The position numbers and the translations under genes are program-made. Positions 34,263 to 44,369 of a stretch of 64,000 bases of DNA are shown here, one piece after another (within the stretch, counting starts at the first letter, position 1; each line of letters starts with the position of its first letter). The stretch covers positions 1,243,022-1,307,021 of the forward strand of contig SCFE01000104.1 in assembly GCA_004352715.1 (NCBI GenBank), read 5' to 3'. The stretch comes from Hofstenia miamia (taxonomy: Eukaryota; Xenacoelomorpha; Acoela). The notes under the pieces are model-generated. The model searched no databases, was not told the DNA's origin, and saw nothing but the letters and a program-made list of their open reading frames with translations.

Positions 34263-34781
34263 CTATATTTTTATTTTGCTAAACTCCAATACAATCCAAT
34301 TTACATTATTACCACCAGTTGAGGTTTCCATATCATCGTTGCAGAAAAGTTTTTTATTTACCAAAGTCTTGCAATTTTCACCAAGCGCATTAACATAGCG
34401 TTTAGGAAGAAAGTAATAAAACCCGTTGCTGAGGTTAATCTTTACTGTGATACCATATCTCGTGTTCAAATGCACTACATCTTCGATTGTAAACCATTGT
34501 TTTTTCAGAAGTTCACTAGCAGGGCATGCATTTGAAAAAGTATGTGATGATAGTAGCAGTTGGGAGTTGACATTGTTTAAACATTGTAAAACATTATCAT
34601 CTCCATCCATGTTGGAAGTGGGGAAGACAATTGCATTGTTATTGATTGTAGGAGGTCTTCATTTGTGTTGAGCTTTGCGTTTTTCTTTAACTGGCGCAGG
34701 AGGAGGATGAATCGTCTCTTGTGTTAGCAGGTTATAACCATACGATGGTGGCAGGGTTGTGCATAGATCATCAAACAGGAT
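34263..34781 (-). pseudogene. Polinton-associated FLPKRY small protein, one in-frame stop
   Basis: The minus strand reads a Pro-rich basic N-terminus (LFDDLCTTLPPSYGYNLL, then PPPAPVKEKRKAQHK). A TGA follows, and then a 115-residue open part starting MDGDD. The C-terminal domain has QWFTIEDVVHLNTRYGITVK, FYYFLPKRYVNAL and, near the end, a WIVLEF strand. Small proteins with a beta-rich 'x-YG-x-x-V-x-(V/I)-x-L ... FLPKR(F/Y)' pattern accompany mobile elements and viral relatives in invertebrate genomes. I cannot name the family; an OB-like fold is only a guess. Only the 115-residue part may be expressed. Confidence 0.5.
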
Positions 34782-35296
34782 GCTAGCATTTCAACAGACA
34801 TTGGCAAAAGTGAGAGCCAAAATTGTGTAAAAGAAGAATAATGATTTTATCCAAAGAAATGAGGTGAATATATAGATTGACCAGCCAATGGAAATACATT
34901 TGAATTTATGAAAAAGAATTATTGGTTGAAAAACCATGATACAATAAACCGTGTAAACAATGAATTTTGACAAATGCAAAATACAGTTTTTGAAAGTTTT
35001 CCCAAAAACAATATAAGCAATGTACATATAACCTTTTCAAAATTAAGGAAAATATGATAAGTATAGTTTGTCACTGTGTTCTGTAGCCTTTACATGTAAT
35101 GGAAAATTAGTTTAATATTTTCCATATCTCTGACAAAGTATTGTAAATTAGCCAACAATAGAAAAATCACAAATGCGATGAAATTGGCAGTAACATGAAT
35201 CACCATAAAAATCAATTAAAAAACCTAATTAGCGATAAGTGTCGGAAATCCATTACCATCTGTCAAAATCACTTTGTGAGTTATCACAACCTGTCA
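34782..35296. other. Polinton right sub-terminal region, no gene recognised
   Basis: AT-rich; the minus frame at 34791-35027 is hydrophobic and Ile/Tyr-rich without motifs. Confidence 0.5.
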
Positions 35297-35449
35297 GAAA
35301 TCCATTAGTCAAGTATGTGACGTCACTGAAAACCTATTAGTAAGTTGTCAATCAAGTGGTGAGTCACTAAAAACACTCCTCCAATATCCATGAATCACTA
35401 GAGGTCAAATGTCAGTTTGTGTAACCTCCAATGCCTTATGTATACTACT
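35297..35449 (-). repeat. Polinton right terminal inverted repeat
   Basis: Reverse complement of the left repeat, ending GTATACTACT. It contains TGACGTCA at 35318-35325 at the equivalent position. Confidence 0.9.
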
Positions 35450-35455
35450 ATTGTT
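35450..35455 (+). repeat. right 6-bp target-site duplication of the Polinton
   Basis: ATTGTT, identical to 23048-23053. The flanking sequence ACTTAATTAATGATT continues the palindrome arm. Confidence 0.92.
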
Positions 35456-35886
35456 ACTTAATTAATGATTAATTATAACAATCCTCATAAGTTGTTTGTA
35501 TCATTGATGTTGAAGAAGAAAAGGAATTACAATTATGATAAATTGCAAACTTTTAATTACATATCTAGTAAAAATTCTTTGTACTAATATTGTGCTGCAT
35601 ATTATTCACCCTTTAGTCATCTGAAACAAAATTATAATGTTTTATTTACATCAAACTGGTTTACTGAGCAGACATATTGAAGTCCAGTAATCTGTTGTAA
35701 CCTGCACCACTTTGGTGAGATGCCATTATATCAGCAACACCTTTGTGAGGATGACATGTGAACTTAAACTGTTGTGGTTAGCTGATTGCACAGCAGAACA
35801 CAAATTAGATATATCCATATATTTAATAGTATACAATCATGTAACAGTTTAGGGTAATTTCCTTGCTGATACATTTCTCATTCAAA
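35456..35886 (-). repeat. right arm of the palindromic element, outer part
   Basis: Reverse complement of 18274-18709. It ends at the gap, so the element's outer end is not visible. Confidence 0.82.
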
Positions 35887-36886
35887 NNNNNNNNNNNNNN
35901 NNNNNNNNNNNNNNNNNNNNNNNNNNNNNNNNNNNNNNNNNNNNNNNNNNNNNNNNNNNNNNNNNNNNNNNNNNNNNNNNNNNNNNNNNNNNNNNNNNNN
36001 NNNNNNNNNNNNNNNNNNNNNNNNNNNNNNNNNNNNNNNNNNNNNNNNNNNNNNNNNNNNNNNNNNNNNNNNNNNNNNNNNNNNNNNNNNNNNNNNNNNN
36101 NNNNNNNNNNNNNNNNNNNNNNNNNNNNNNNNNNNNNNNNNNNNNNNNNNNNNNNNNNNNNNNNNNNNNNNNNNNNNNNNNNNNNNNNNNNNNNNNNNNN
36201 NNNNNNNNNNNNNNNNNNNNNNNNNNNNNNNNNNNNNNNNNNNNNNNNNNNNNNNNNNNNNNNNNNNNNNNNNNNNNNNNNNNNNNNNNNNNNNNNNNNN
36301 NNNNNNNNNNNNNNNNNNNNNNNNNNNNNNNNNNNNNNNNNNNNNNNNNNNNNNNNNNNNNNNNNNNNNNNNNNNNNNNNNNNNNNNNNNNNNNNNNNNN
36401 NNNNNNNNNNNNNNNNNNNNNNNNNNNNNNNNNNNNNNNNNNNNNNNNNNNNNNNNNNNNNNNNNNNNNNNNNNNNNNNNNNNNNNNNNNNNNNNNNNNN
36501 NNNNNNNNNNNNNNNNNNNNNNNNNNNNNNNNNNNNNNNNNNNNNNNNNNNNNNNNNNNNNNNNNNNNNNNNNNNNNNNNNNNNNNNNNNNNNNNNNNNN
36601 NNNNNNNNNNNNNNNNNNNNNNNNNNNNNNNNNNNNNNNNNNNNNNNNNNNNNNNNNNNNNNNNNNNNNNNNNNNNNNNNNNNNNNNNNNNNNNNNNNNN
36701 NNNNNNNNNNNNNNNNNNNNNNNNNNNNNNNNNNNNNNNNNNNNNNNNNNNNNNNNNNNNNNNNNNNNNNNNNNNNNNNNNNNNNNNNNNNNNNNNNNNN
36801 NNNNNNNNNNNNNNNNNNNNNNNNNNNNNNNNNNNNNNNNNNNNNNNNNNNNNNNNNNNNNNNNNNNNNNNNNNNNNNNNNNNNNN
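35887..36886. other. assembly gap (1000 N)
   Basis: Exactly 1000 N, a placeholder of unknown true length. Confidence 0.98.
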
Positions 36887-36907
36887 GCACGACTGTCAAA
36901 ATTATTA

Positions 36908-37129
36908 ATGAGTAACTGCAATGTTCTAGCAGCATTGGACAGGATGATGGGAGCACTATACATGTCGAATTATCTTACTCCAAAAGCGAAAAGCAAGGTC
37001 TTTGTTAAGGGTGCTAATAAACCTCATTGCAAACTTAATGAAAATATTTCAAGGGATTTACCATCAGAAGATGCCTTTCTAAACAGCACACATAAATTTC
37101 CACTAGATTGGGAGCCTGTGATGAGGTAA
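36908..37129 (+). CDS. possible exon of an unknown gene, partial
   Basis: The open frame begins just after the gap and reads LAALDRMMGALYMSNYL, SKVFVKGANKPHCKL and DAFLNSTHKFPLDWEPVMR. It runs into a strong donor (GATGAG|GTAAGC at about 37126-37131). The composition is ordinary and protein-like, unlike the AT-rich shadow frames around it. No family is recognised. The 5' part lies in the gap, and no downstream exon was found before the Penelope-like remnant. Confidence 0.4.
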   Translation: MSNCNVLAALDRMMGALYMSNYLTPKAKSKVFVKGANKPHCKLNENISRDLPSEDAFLNSTHKFPLDWEPVMR

Positions 37130-37731
37130 GCTGATGTTAAAAGTAATGAGTAATTCATTGAACAAGTCAATACGTTTGATGCAATCACCATTATAAAGTA
37201 GTTGTATTTTATGGTTTTCATTGCCAGACAGTCGAATGCTTATTCTTTAAAAAGAATTCAATATTATTGATAAACAAAGTTAAGAAAATTGTCACGACTT
37301 AAAATTGTATAGTTTTATCATGTGCTGGAAATTACGCTAAACAATTATTTATTTATTAAATGTTGGAGTTTCTCTTGACTAACATAAGTTTTGTACACAG
37401 GATTAATTATTTTTTATTATTTTTTAGCATATGTAATAAAATAATGACACTGCTAATTTGAGTAGTCATACATTAAGCATGTTTATTAATTTGGGTGAGC
37501 AAAGTTTCAATCGTGGAAACTAGCCACACTTTCAGAGCATAATCGTTTTTGTCTCATTTTAAGCTGTTATTTCCGAATTTTTTATAGAAAGCGATTATTG
37601 AAAAAACTTTTTTTGAAAACTATCAAATGTTTAAACGCTATTAGTTTACTATACAATGCAAAAAAAATTGTTCTTAGCTATAATTTTTCACGCGTCAAAA
37701 TTTTGCAAAAAATTTTATCCCATATGTCAAT
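37130..37731. other. no feature seen
   Basis: AT-rich sequence with no coding or repeat signal that I can support. Confidence 0.5.
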
Positions 37732-37920
37732 TTATAAAGGTAAAATTTTAATTTGATCTTCCTTAGTTTGATGGTGATGGGTAAAAATTTCTGAATTCAG
37801 ATGACCTTTTAAATGCTCATTAGATCTTATTCCCAGATGTCGTTAGTTTCACCGATATATGATTTAGCGCAATCATCACATGTATATTTGTAGACTAGGG
37901 ATGAAACTAAGTTTTTTGGG
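37732..37920 (-). pseudogene. Penelope-like element GIY-YIG endonuclease fragment
   Basis: The minus strand reads SSLVYKYTCDDCAKSYIGET, then in a shifted frame LGIRSNEHLKGHLNSEIF and a His-rich end. V-Y-x-(Y/F)-x-C-x-x-C...YIGET...R-x-x-EH is the GIY-YIG endonuclease of Penelope-like retroelements, including the preceding Cys pair. One frameshift lies just after GETND. It corresponds to the domain at about 40290-40440 on the opposite strand, so it is a separate, inverted copy. Confidence 0.75.
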
Positions 37921-38019
37921 ATATTGTCTTTGTTATTAAACATATCTTATGTTTTAAAAGTTGTAAAAATCGGGGTGATCTTAGTAATTTTTAGTTTTGT
38001 ATTATATATATATAAATAT

Positions 38020-39019
38020 NNNNNNNNNNNNNNNNNNNNNNNNNNNNNNNNNNNNNNNNNNNNNNNNNNNNNNNNNNNNNNNNNNNNNNNNNNNNNNNNN
38101 NNNNNNNNNNNNNNNNNNNNNNNNNNNNNNNNNNNNNNNNNNNNNNNNNNNNNNNNNNNNNNNNNNNNNNNNNNNNNNNNNNNNNNNNNNNNNNNNNNNN
38201 NNNNNNNNNNNNNNNNNNNNNNNNNNNNNNNNNNNNNNNNNNNNNNNNNNNNNNNNNNNNNNNNNNNNNNNNNNNNNNNNNNNNNNNNNNNNNNNNNNNN
38301 NNNNNNNNNNNNNNNNNNNNNNNNNNNNNNNNNNNNNNNNNNNNNNNNNNNNNNNNNNNNNNNNNNNNNNNNNNNNNNNNNNNNNNNNNNNNNNNNNNNN
38401 NNNNNNNNNNNNNNNNNNNNNNNNNNNNNNNNNNNNNNNNNNNNNNNNNNNNNNNNNNNNNNNNNNNNNNNNNNNNNNNNNNNNNNNNNNNNNNNNNNNN
38501 NNNNNNNNNNNNNNNNNNNNNNNNNNNNNNNNNNNNNNNNNNNNNNNNNNNNNNNNNNNNNNNNNNNNNNNNNNNNNNNNNNNNNNNNNNNNNNNNNNNN
38601 NNNNNNNNNNNNNNNNNNNNNNNNNNNNNNNNNNNNNNNNNNNNNNNNNNNNNNNNNNNNNNNNNNNNNNNNNNNNNNNNNNNNNNNNNNNNNNNNNNNN
38701 NNNNNNNNNNNNNNNNNNNNNNNNNNNNNNNNNNNNNNNNNNNNNNNNNNNNNNNNNNNNNNNNNNNNNNNNNNNNNNNNNNNNNNNNNNNNNNNNNNNN
38801 NNNNNNNNNNNNNNNNNNNNNNNNNNNNNNNNNNNNNNNNNNNNNNNNNNNNNNNNNNNNNNNNNNNNNNNNNNNNNNNNNNNNNNNNNNNNNNNNNNNN
38901 NNNNNNNNNNNNNNNNNNNNNNNNNNNNNNNNNNNNNNNNNNNNNNNNNNNNNNNNNNNNNNNNNNNNNNNNNNNNNNNNNNNNNNNNNNNNNNNNNNNN
39001 NNNNNNNNNNNNNNNNNNN
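38020..39019. other. assembly gap (1000 N)
   Basis: Exactly 1000 N, preceded by a TA-rich run. Confidence 0.98.
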
Positions 39020-39098
39020 GATCCGCCACTGAGAGAGAGTATACCAAAATTACTAAATTACATAGAGTGTGGAGAATACCACTGTCTGCTATAAAGCA

Positions 39099-39342
39099 AT
39101 ATATATATATATATATATANNNNNNNNNNNNNNNNNNNNNNNNNNNNNNNNNNNNNNNNNNNNNNNNNNNNNNNNNNNNNNNNNNNNNNNNNNNNNNNNN
39201 NNNNNNNNNNNNNNNNNNNNNNNNNNNNNNNNNNNNNNNNNNNNNNNNNNNNNNNNNNNNNNNNNNNNNNNNNNNNNNNNNNNNNNNNNNNNNNNNNNNN
39301 NNNNNNNNNNNNNNNNNNNNATATATATATATATATATATAT
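39099..39342. repeat. (TA)n microsatellite interrupted by a gap
   Basis: TA runs on both sides of a 201-N gap (39120-39320). The gap most likely consists of more TA repeat. Confidence 0.85.
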
Positions 39343-39382
39343 TTATAAAGAAGCTTAATTCATTAAAAAAACTATTAAATAC

Positions 39383-40440
39383 AGACACTCATTTAGTAAG
39401 CTACGACGTCACATAATTGTTTACAAATATTCCAATTGACAAAACAATAGATCACATTATGAAAATCATCCCAAAAGATCAAATAAACATGTCACATCGT
39501 ACCCTAAAAAAGCTACTAAAAACTAGCATGTAAATCTATACATTTTTCATTTAATGAAGAAATATATCGACAAATAAATGGAATGCCAATAGGGTCACCA
39601 CTTATTTCAACATTAGCCAACTTCGCAAAGGATCTATTTAAGAGCAAATTCGAAAATCTTCAAAACATTAAACATTTAATATACTGTAGATATGTCGATG
39701 ATATCTTTGCAGGGTTTCATTCAGAAGATTCTATAAAATTTTTGAAGCATTTGAATGAATATGTATCGGAAATCGAATTCACAATAGAACATGAAAAAGA
39801 CATAGGATAAACTTTCTTGATATCACAGTAACTAAGCATATACATGACATTTCAACCAAATGGTACCAAAAGCTAACTTGTACAGGTTTATACATACCAT
39901 TCTCATCAAATTGTGATGAGAGTCCTAAAATCAATACCATTTCGTGCTTAATCAATAGCATATTTGAATCATGCTCTAATTATAAAAGTTTAACAGAAAG
40001 TTTGGATAAAATCACAGAGGATCTTAAAAATAATGGCTATCCACAAAAATCATTGATAAAAAATCTTCATCCAAGAAGCAACCATTAAATGCTAAAAATA
40101 ACCAAGAAAAACAAATATATACTGGAAGTTACCATTCATAAGAACACGAGAAGAACAACTGAAGAGAACCATAAGAACATATAACAAAGAATTACAAGTT
40201 TCGAAAATTTGTTCAGTACTTTATGCAAAGAAAACCATGCAGATGTTCCTTAATAAAGATCACATACCAATTTCCCTGTCTTCTAATATCGTTTATTCAT
40301 ACGACTGTGATGAATGTTCAAGTTCATACATTGGCGAGACTAGAAGACAATTAGAAACTCGGGCAAAAGAACATATAAGAGGGCATCTAGAATCAGAAAT
40401 ATATATTCATGGATGTGCACCTAACCTGAAAAAATTTTAA
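39383..40440 (+). pseudogene. Penelope-like retroelement: reverse transcriptase plus GIY-YIG endonuclease, decayed
   Basis: Ordered plus-strand pieces start with DTHLVSYDV, then a stop, then LFTNIPID (RT motif with catalytic Asp). Next, in another frame, come INGMPIGSPLISTLANF and LIYCRYVDDIFAGF (catalytic YVDD). After a shift near 39808 comes NFLDITVTKHIHD, and then IRTREEQLKRTIRTYNKEL. The C-terminal YSYDCDECSSSYIGETRRQL with TRAKEHIRGHLESE is the GIY-YIG endonuclease with its Cys pair. This RT-then-GIY-YIG architecture defines Penelope-like elements. At least four frame breaks make it inactive, and gaps at both sides hide the ends. AT content and the local (TA)n arrays match the surroundings. 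Confidence 0.88.
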
Positions 40441-40460
40441 CATACTAGTAAAACATCGTG

Positions 40461-40900
40461 NNNNNNNNNNNNNNNNNNNNNNNNNNNNNNNNNNNNNNNN
40501 NNNNNNNNNNNNNNNNNNNNNNNNNNNNNNNNNNNNNNNNNNNNNNNNNNNNNNNNNNNNNNNNNNNNNNNNNNNNNNNNNNNNNNNNNNNNNNNNNNNN
40601 NNNNNNNNNNNNNNNNNNNNNNNNNNNNNNNNNNNNNNNNNNNNNNNNNNNNNNNNNNNNNNNNNNNNNNNNNNNNNNNNNNNNNNNNNNNNNNNNNNNN
40701 NNNNNNNNNNNNNNNNNNNNNNNNNNNNNNNNNNNNNNNNNNNNNNNNNNNNNNNNNNNNNNNNNNNNNNNNNNNNNNNNNNNNNNNNNNNNNNNNNNNN
40801 NNNNNNNNNNNNNNNNNNNNNNNNNNNNNNNNNNNNNNNNNNNNNNNNNNNNNNNNNNNNNNNNNNNNNNNNNNNNNNNNNNNNNNNNNNNNNNNNNNNN
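40461..40900. other. assembly gap (440 N)
   Basis: The gap is followed by a (TA)n array at 40901-40953. Confidence 0.98.
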
Positions 40901-40950
<50 letters not shown>

Positions 40951-40953
40951 TAT
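40901..40953. repeat. (TA)n microsatellite
   Basis: TA run with a TG interruption, abutting the 440-N gap. Confidence 0.9.
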
Positions 40954-41089
40954 TATATGTTTGTAAATGATAGTTTAGCTATGGCATGAAGGTGTAACTT
41001 CAGTTGCACTTCAATTCCTTCATTCAATATTAACACCAAAGATTCTGTTATTAAGCGTGTTCAACGGCTCGTGCATGAAACAAGAAAGT

Positions 41090-41545
41090 AATTTCTGTTT
41101 TGATTCCTACAGATTTATCTTTTAATGAAAACATTCGACTGGCACTGCAATTCCTAATGCTTATAAAATCGATGTCTCGTATCAAACATTTTTCATCTTA
41201 AAGATCCTGCTGCTGGTGTTTCCAAATTCAATGAATCTTTTGAATGCTTTTCAATACCTTCATCAAAATTCAAAGATAATGCCATTCAGTTGTGAACCTT
41301 CTGGTTCGAGGTGATGCTTCTCACGAAGGGGCTATTTACTTGTGCTGTGCTAGCCTTTTGTACTTAAGAAAAAGGCACGGAGGTTAGACCTATCACAGTT
41401 GGTGAAGTTCATTGCAGACACGTTGCTAAGTGTTTATGTCATCTATCCATTTCCAAAGCAGCTTTTCTTATGGCACCTTTTCCAATTAGGATGGGGCAGT
41501 GTTTCATACACGACTTGGAAACAGGGGCATTTTTTTTAAATTTTC
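41090..41545 (+). pseudogene. reverse-transcriptase remnant (non-LTR-like, unclassified)
   Basis: One plus-strand frame reads an imperfect CAVLAFCT, a stop, then EKGTEVRPITVGEVHCRHVAKC, followed by PFPIRMGQC. (K)-K-G-x-x-R-P-I-(A/T)-V-G-E-x-x-R-R-x-x-A-K-C followed by a P-x-Q-x-G-x-G segment is the entry region of a large group of animal and plant retroelement RTs. The rest of the RT is missing or runs into noise and the (TA)n array at 41566. It is distinct from the Penelope-like RT upstream. Confidence 0.5.
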
Positions 41546-41565
41546 AGCGAATTTATTGGCGAAAT

Positions 41566-41588
41566 ATATATATATATATATATATATA
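41566..41588. repeat. (TA)n microsatellite
   Basis: Uninterrupted TA run after the RT remnant. Confidence 0.9.
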
Positions 41589-41817
41589 AGCAGTCAGTCC
41601 AAACAAATATGTTTGCACCTCAAACCCTAAATTTAGTAAGATTCCCCCGCTGTTGACTAGGAATGTACAATTGTGTTTGAAACAGAAGCTGAATTTTTCT
41701 GAATTTTAATACATTTACTTCAAAATTTGAGAAATACAATAAAAGGTGCTGCTATTATTGATGAAATCTTAATTTGCTAACGTAATGATAAAGGCATCCA
41801 AAATTATGACTGCTTGC

Positions 41818-42141
41818 TTTGGTAGCTGAATCTTCGCCCAATGAGTTGGAAGAAAACGGATCTAGTTTATGTGTTTGAGCGAGCGAAGTTACAGCATTAA
41901 GGCATTTGCTTGCTGTGGCGCAATCATTTAATTATTTTTAAAGCAAATGGTAATGAATTATTTCCTAATTCAATTCATTTATTAATTGATTCTTGAATGT
42001 TGTTTTAAAGCAAAACTAATAGTTTACGAATTGTACATTTGTATGGATATAATTTCATGCAATTATAAATGAAATTCATTTATTAAAAAATTACTAGGCA
42101 AGCACTGCTTGCCTTGCTTACACGCACAAACCTCCTATGCT
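41818..42141. mobile_element. 3' fragment of the hAT-like element seen at 5768-7743
   Basis: Near-identical to about 7420-7743, including TTTGGTAGCTGAATC, the AGCGAGCGAA block and the end region GGCAAGCACTGCTTGCC. The terminal GGCGG word is eroded to ACCTCC. Only the right third of the element is present. Confidence 0.75.
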
Positions 42142-42669
42142 AAATAGCATCGTATCATCAACATATTGTACAACATACATCGTAATCGAGTAAGAAAGAG
42201 GTCAATTTGTCTACAATTATGAGTTTCTCCCAAATCATCCAAATATCCATAAAAATATATAAATTATAAAGAATGTGTTGAAAAATATAATATACTTTTA
42301 CATTAGTATCATATGCCTTTACAAAACTAAATTAAATTTTTTTAATTCAGTGTGTTGATTTAATAATAGTTTCTAGCATACCCAACCCTGGTCAAGCAAT
42401 CAAATAATTCAAGAATTGTTTGTCAGGGATAATAAAGTGGGGCGAATTTTCATTAATTTAAATGGGCCACATGTGCATCTCCTAAACTTGTTACCAACGA
42501 GTAAGCCTGTACACGCAATTCACTAGTCTGCGCAAATTTGGAAGGCTTGCTCGTGAAGGTTTCCCATGGTGAAGACTATATAAACAATTGTTTGTTATGG
42601 AATTGTATGGGACAGATTTTGACTGTCTGGCTAATGCCTCCACATTCTAGCAATACTCAAATCTCCATG

Positions 42670-42708
<39 letters not shown>

Positions 42709-42826
42709 NNNNNNNNNNNNNNNNNNNNNNNNNNNNNNNNNNNNNNNNNNNNNNNNNNNNNNNNNNNNNNNNNNNNNNNNNNNNNNNNNNNNNNNNNNNN
42801 NNNNNNNNNNNNNNNNNNNNNNNNNN

Positions 42827-42860
<34 letters not shown>

Positions 42861-44369
42861 AAATAGCTCTTCTATGCTTTTTCAAAACCCATTGCCATTA
42901 TAAAGTCTTCTTTTCTTTAACACTGCTGATTGAGCGGTGAACATGAAGTTGTATGATGTTTTCGAAAACTTATTGAGTACTACCTTTAGTTAGTATTTCA
43001 TAAGATTGTGATAGACATAATTTTCCATTAGCTTGTGCCATAAAGTGCATTATAGACTTTATTTTCACTGGACCAATTTGTCAATATAGAGTAAAGCAAA
43101 AAGAAAATTATATTTTTTCTCATATAGTACTACGGGCTTGATGAGAACGGCCTGTGAACATTATTTGGACAGTTTTTAATGAATAAGGACCATTAAATTA
43201 TTATGAAAAGCGCTGAATATAATATTTAACTTCTATAGAGGCTCTGAAATCTGAATAGGATAGGTGGATTATTACCAAGTTTAGACTCCAGTTTAGATCA
43301 CTCTATATGCTCTAAAATGATAAGTTAGCTACCTTGCCATGCTTGCTTAAACACTTACCGGTACCTCATTACAAGCATAGGCCTACATCAAAACCATATT
43401 CAGCATTATGGTTGTAATTGGTTTGAGATTTCAATACTAATCTGAACTCGTAATATTTGAATTTGAACCGTACCATATTCTAAAATTCCATCTTAATGAA
43501 ACTACAATCTTAACAACGTTTTAATAATTAGCCAAGAAGTGTAAAGAATCCAGGAGTTTCTAGTTCTCTAGAAGGTAATGCTAACGCTACAAAACATTTC
43601 CTAATAAAATCACACATTATTAAATGTCTATATGGAAATCTAATCTATTAGACAGGTAATAATTTACAACGAATTTTGCAGTCAATGTGACTTTATTCAA
43701 CCAAAAAATATAAGAAAATTATTAGATATAGATATATAGATTAATTGCAAAATTATTAGGTAAATTAAAAATATTAAAATAAAAGAAGTTAAAGGCATAT
43801 GTGTCTTTTCCTTCATTGAAAGCTTTGGAAATATAGTTGCTATCGATGCCACAAATACATTTAGATCGAGAGTCAGAAAATAAAGATTAACAAAGCCATG
43901 TGTTGTCATAGACACCCAGTAAGGACATCAATCCTTGTATTATTTTTACAACTCCCAAAATTATAGACCTGTTTCAGTAGTGTCATATTTGAAAAATATG
44001 TTAATAATATAATAATTTTATTTTTATGATCTGCTGTTGTAGCCTCATTGTCCTATATAATGCCTAACACCCTAGGAGGGGTTTGTCCCTCTCTTAGATA
44101 TTTAGAAATTAAGAAAAATGCGAATATTTTATTGATATATCTTTTCCTTTCAGATGTACACAATATAAATATAAAATATTTATCAGCAAATACTTTCCTC
44201 CTTGAAAATTGCCGAAAACATTCTAATGTTAATGCATGCTGATATTTATTAATTTTTCTATAAATACTGGAACTATCGGATTAGCAAATTTAATAAATAA
44301 ACGAAACGATCTGGTATTAGACATACTACAGTGCTCTCAAAACTGCTTGCCAACAAAATTCATGTATTA
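42142..44369. other. no supported gene; (TA)n and a 118-N gap at 42673-42856
   Basis: The gap at 42709-42826 lies inside a TA array. Short frames at 43697-43915 (minus) and 44048-44242 (plus) have no motifs. Confidence 0.5.

Larger units (their letters stand above)
23054..35449 (-). mobile_element. Polinton/Maverick element, about 12.4 kb, complete ends
   Basis: The element has terminal inverted repeats beginning AGTAGTATACATAAGG at both ends. It has a perfect 6-bp flanking duplication and a protein-primed family-B DNA polymerase gene of the type carried by Polintons, which are relatives of adintoviruses. It is inserted in the right arm of the palindromic element. Known family members are usually 15-20 kb with integrase, packaging ATPase, protease and capsid genes. 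None of these was recognised here, so this copy is deleted or highly diverged. Gene order on the minus strand is zinc-finger gene, polymerase, exon-like array. On the plus strand are an intact 145-residue gene and a broken frame. A further minus-strand gene lies near the right end. Single Ns at 33523 and 34136 inflate the right part by duplicated sequence. Confidence 0.9.

Noticed and set aside
35823-36963. Very long open frames on both strands
   Set aside because: They consist almost entirely of the 1000-N gap, as do those at 37924-39416, 40458-40970, 42538-42858 and 62081-62496.
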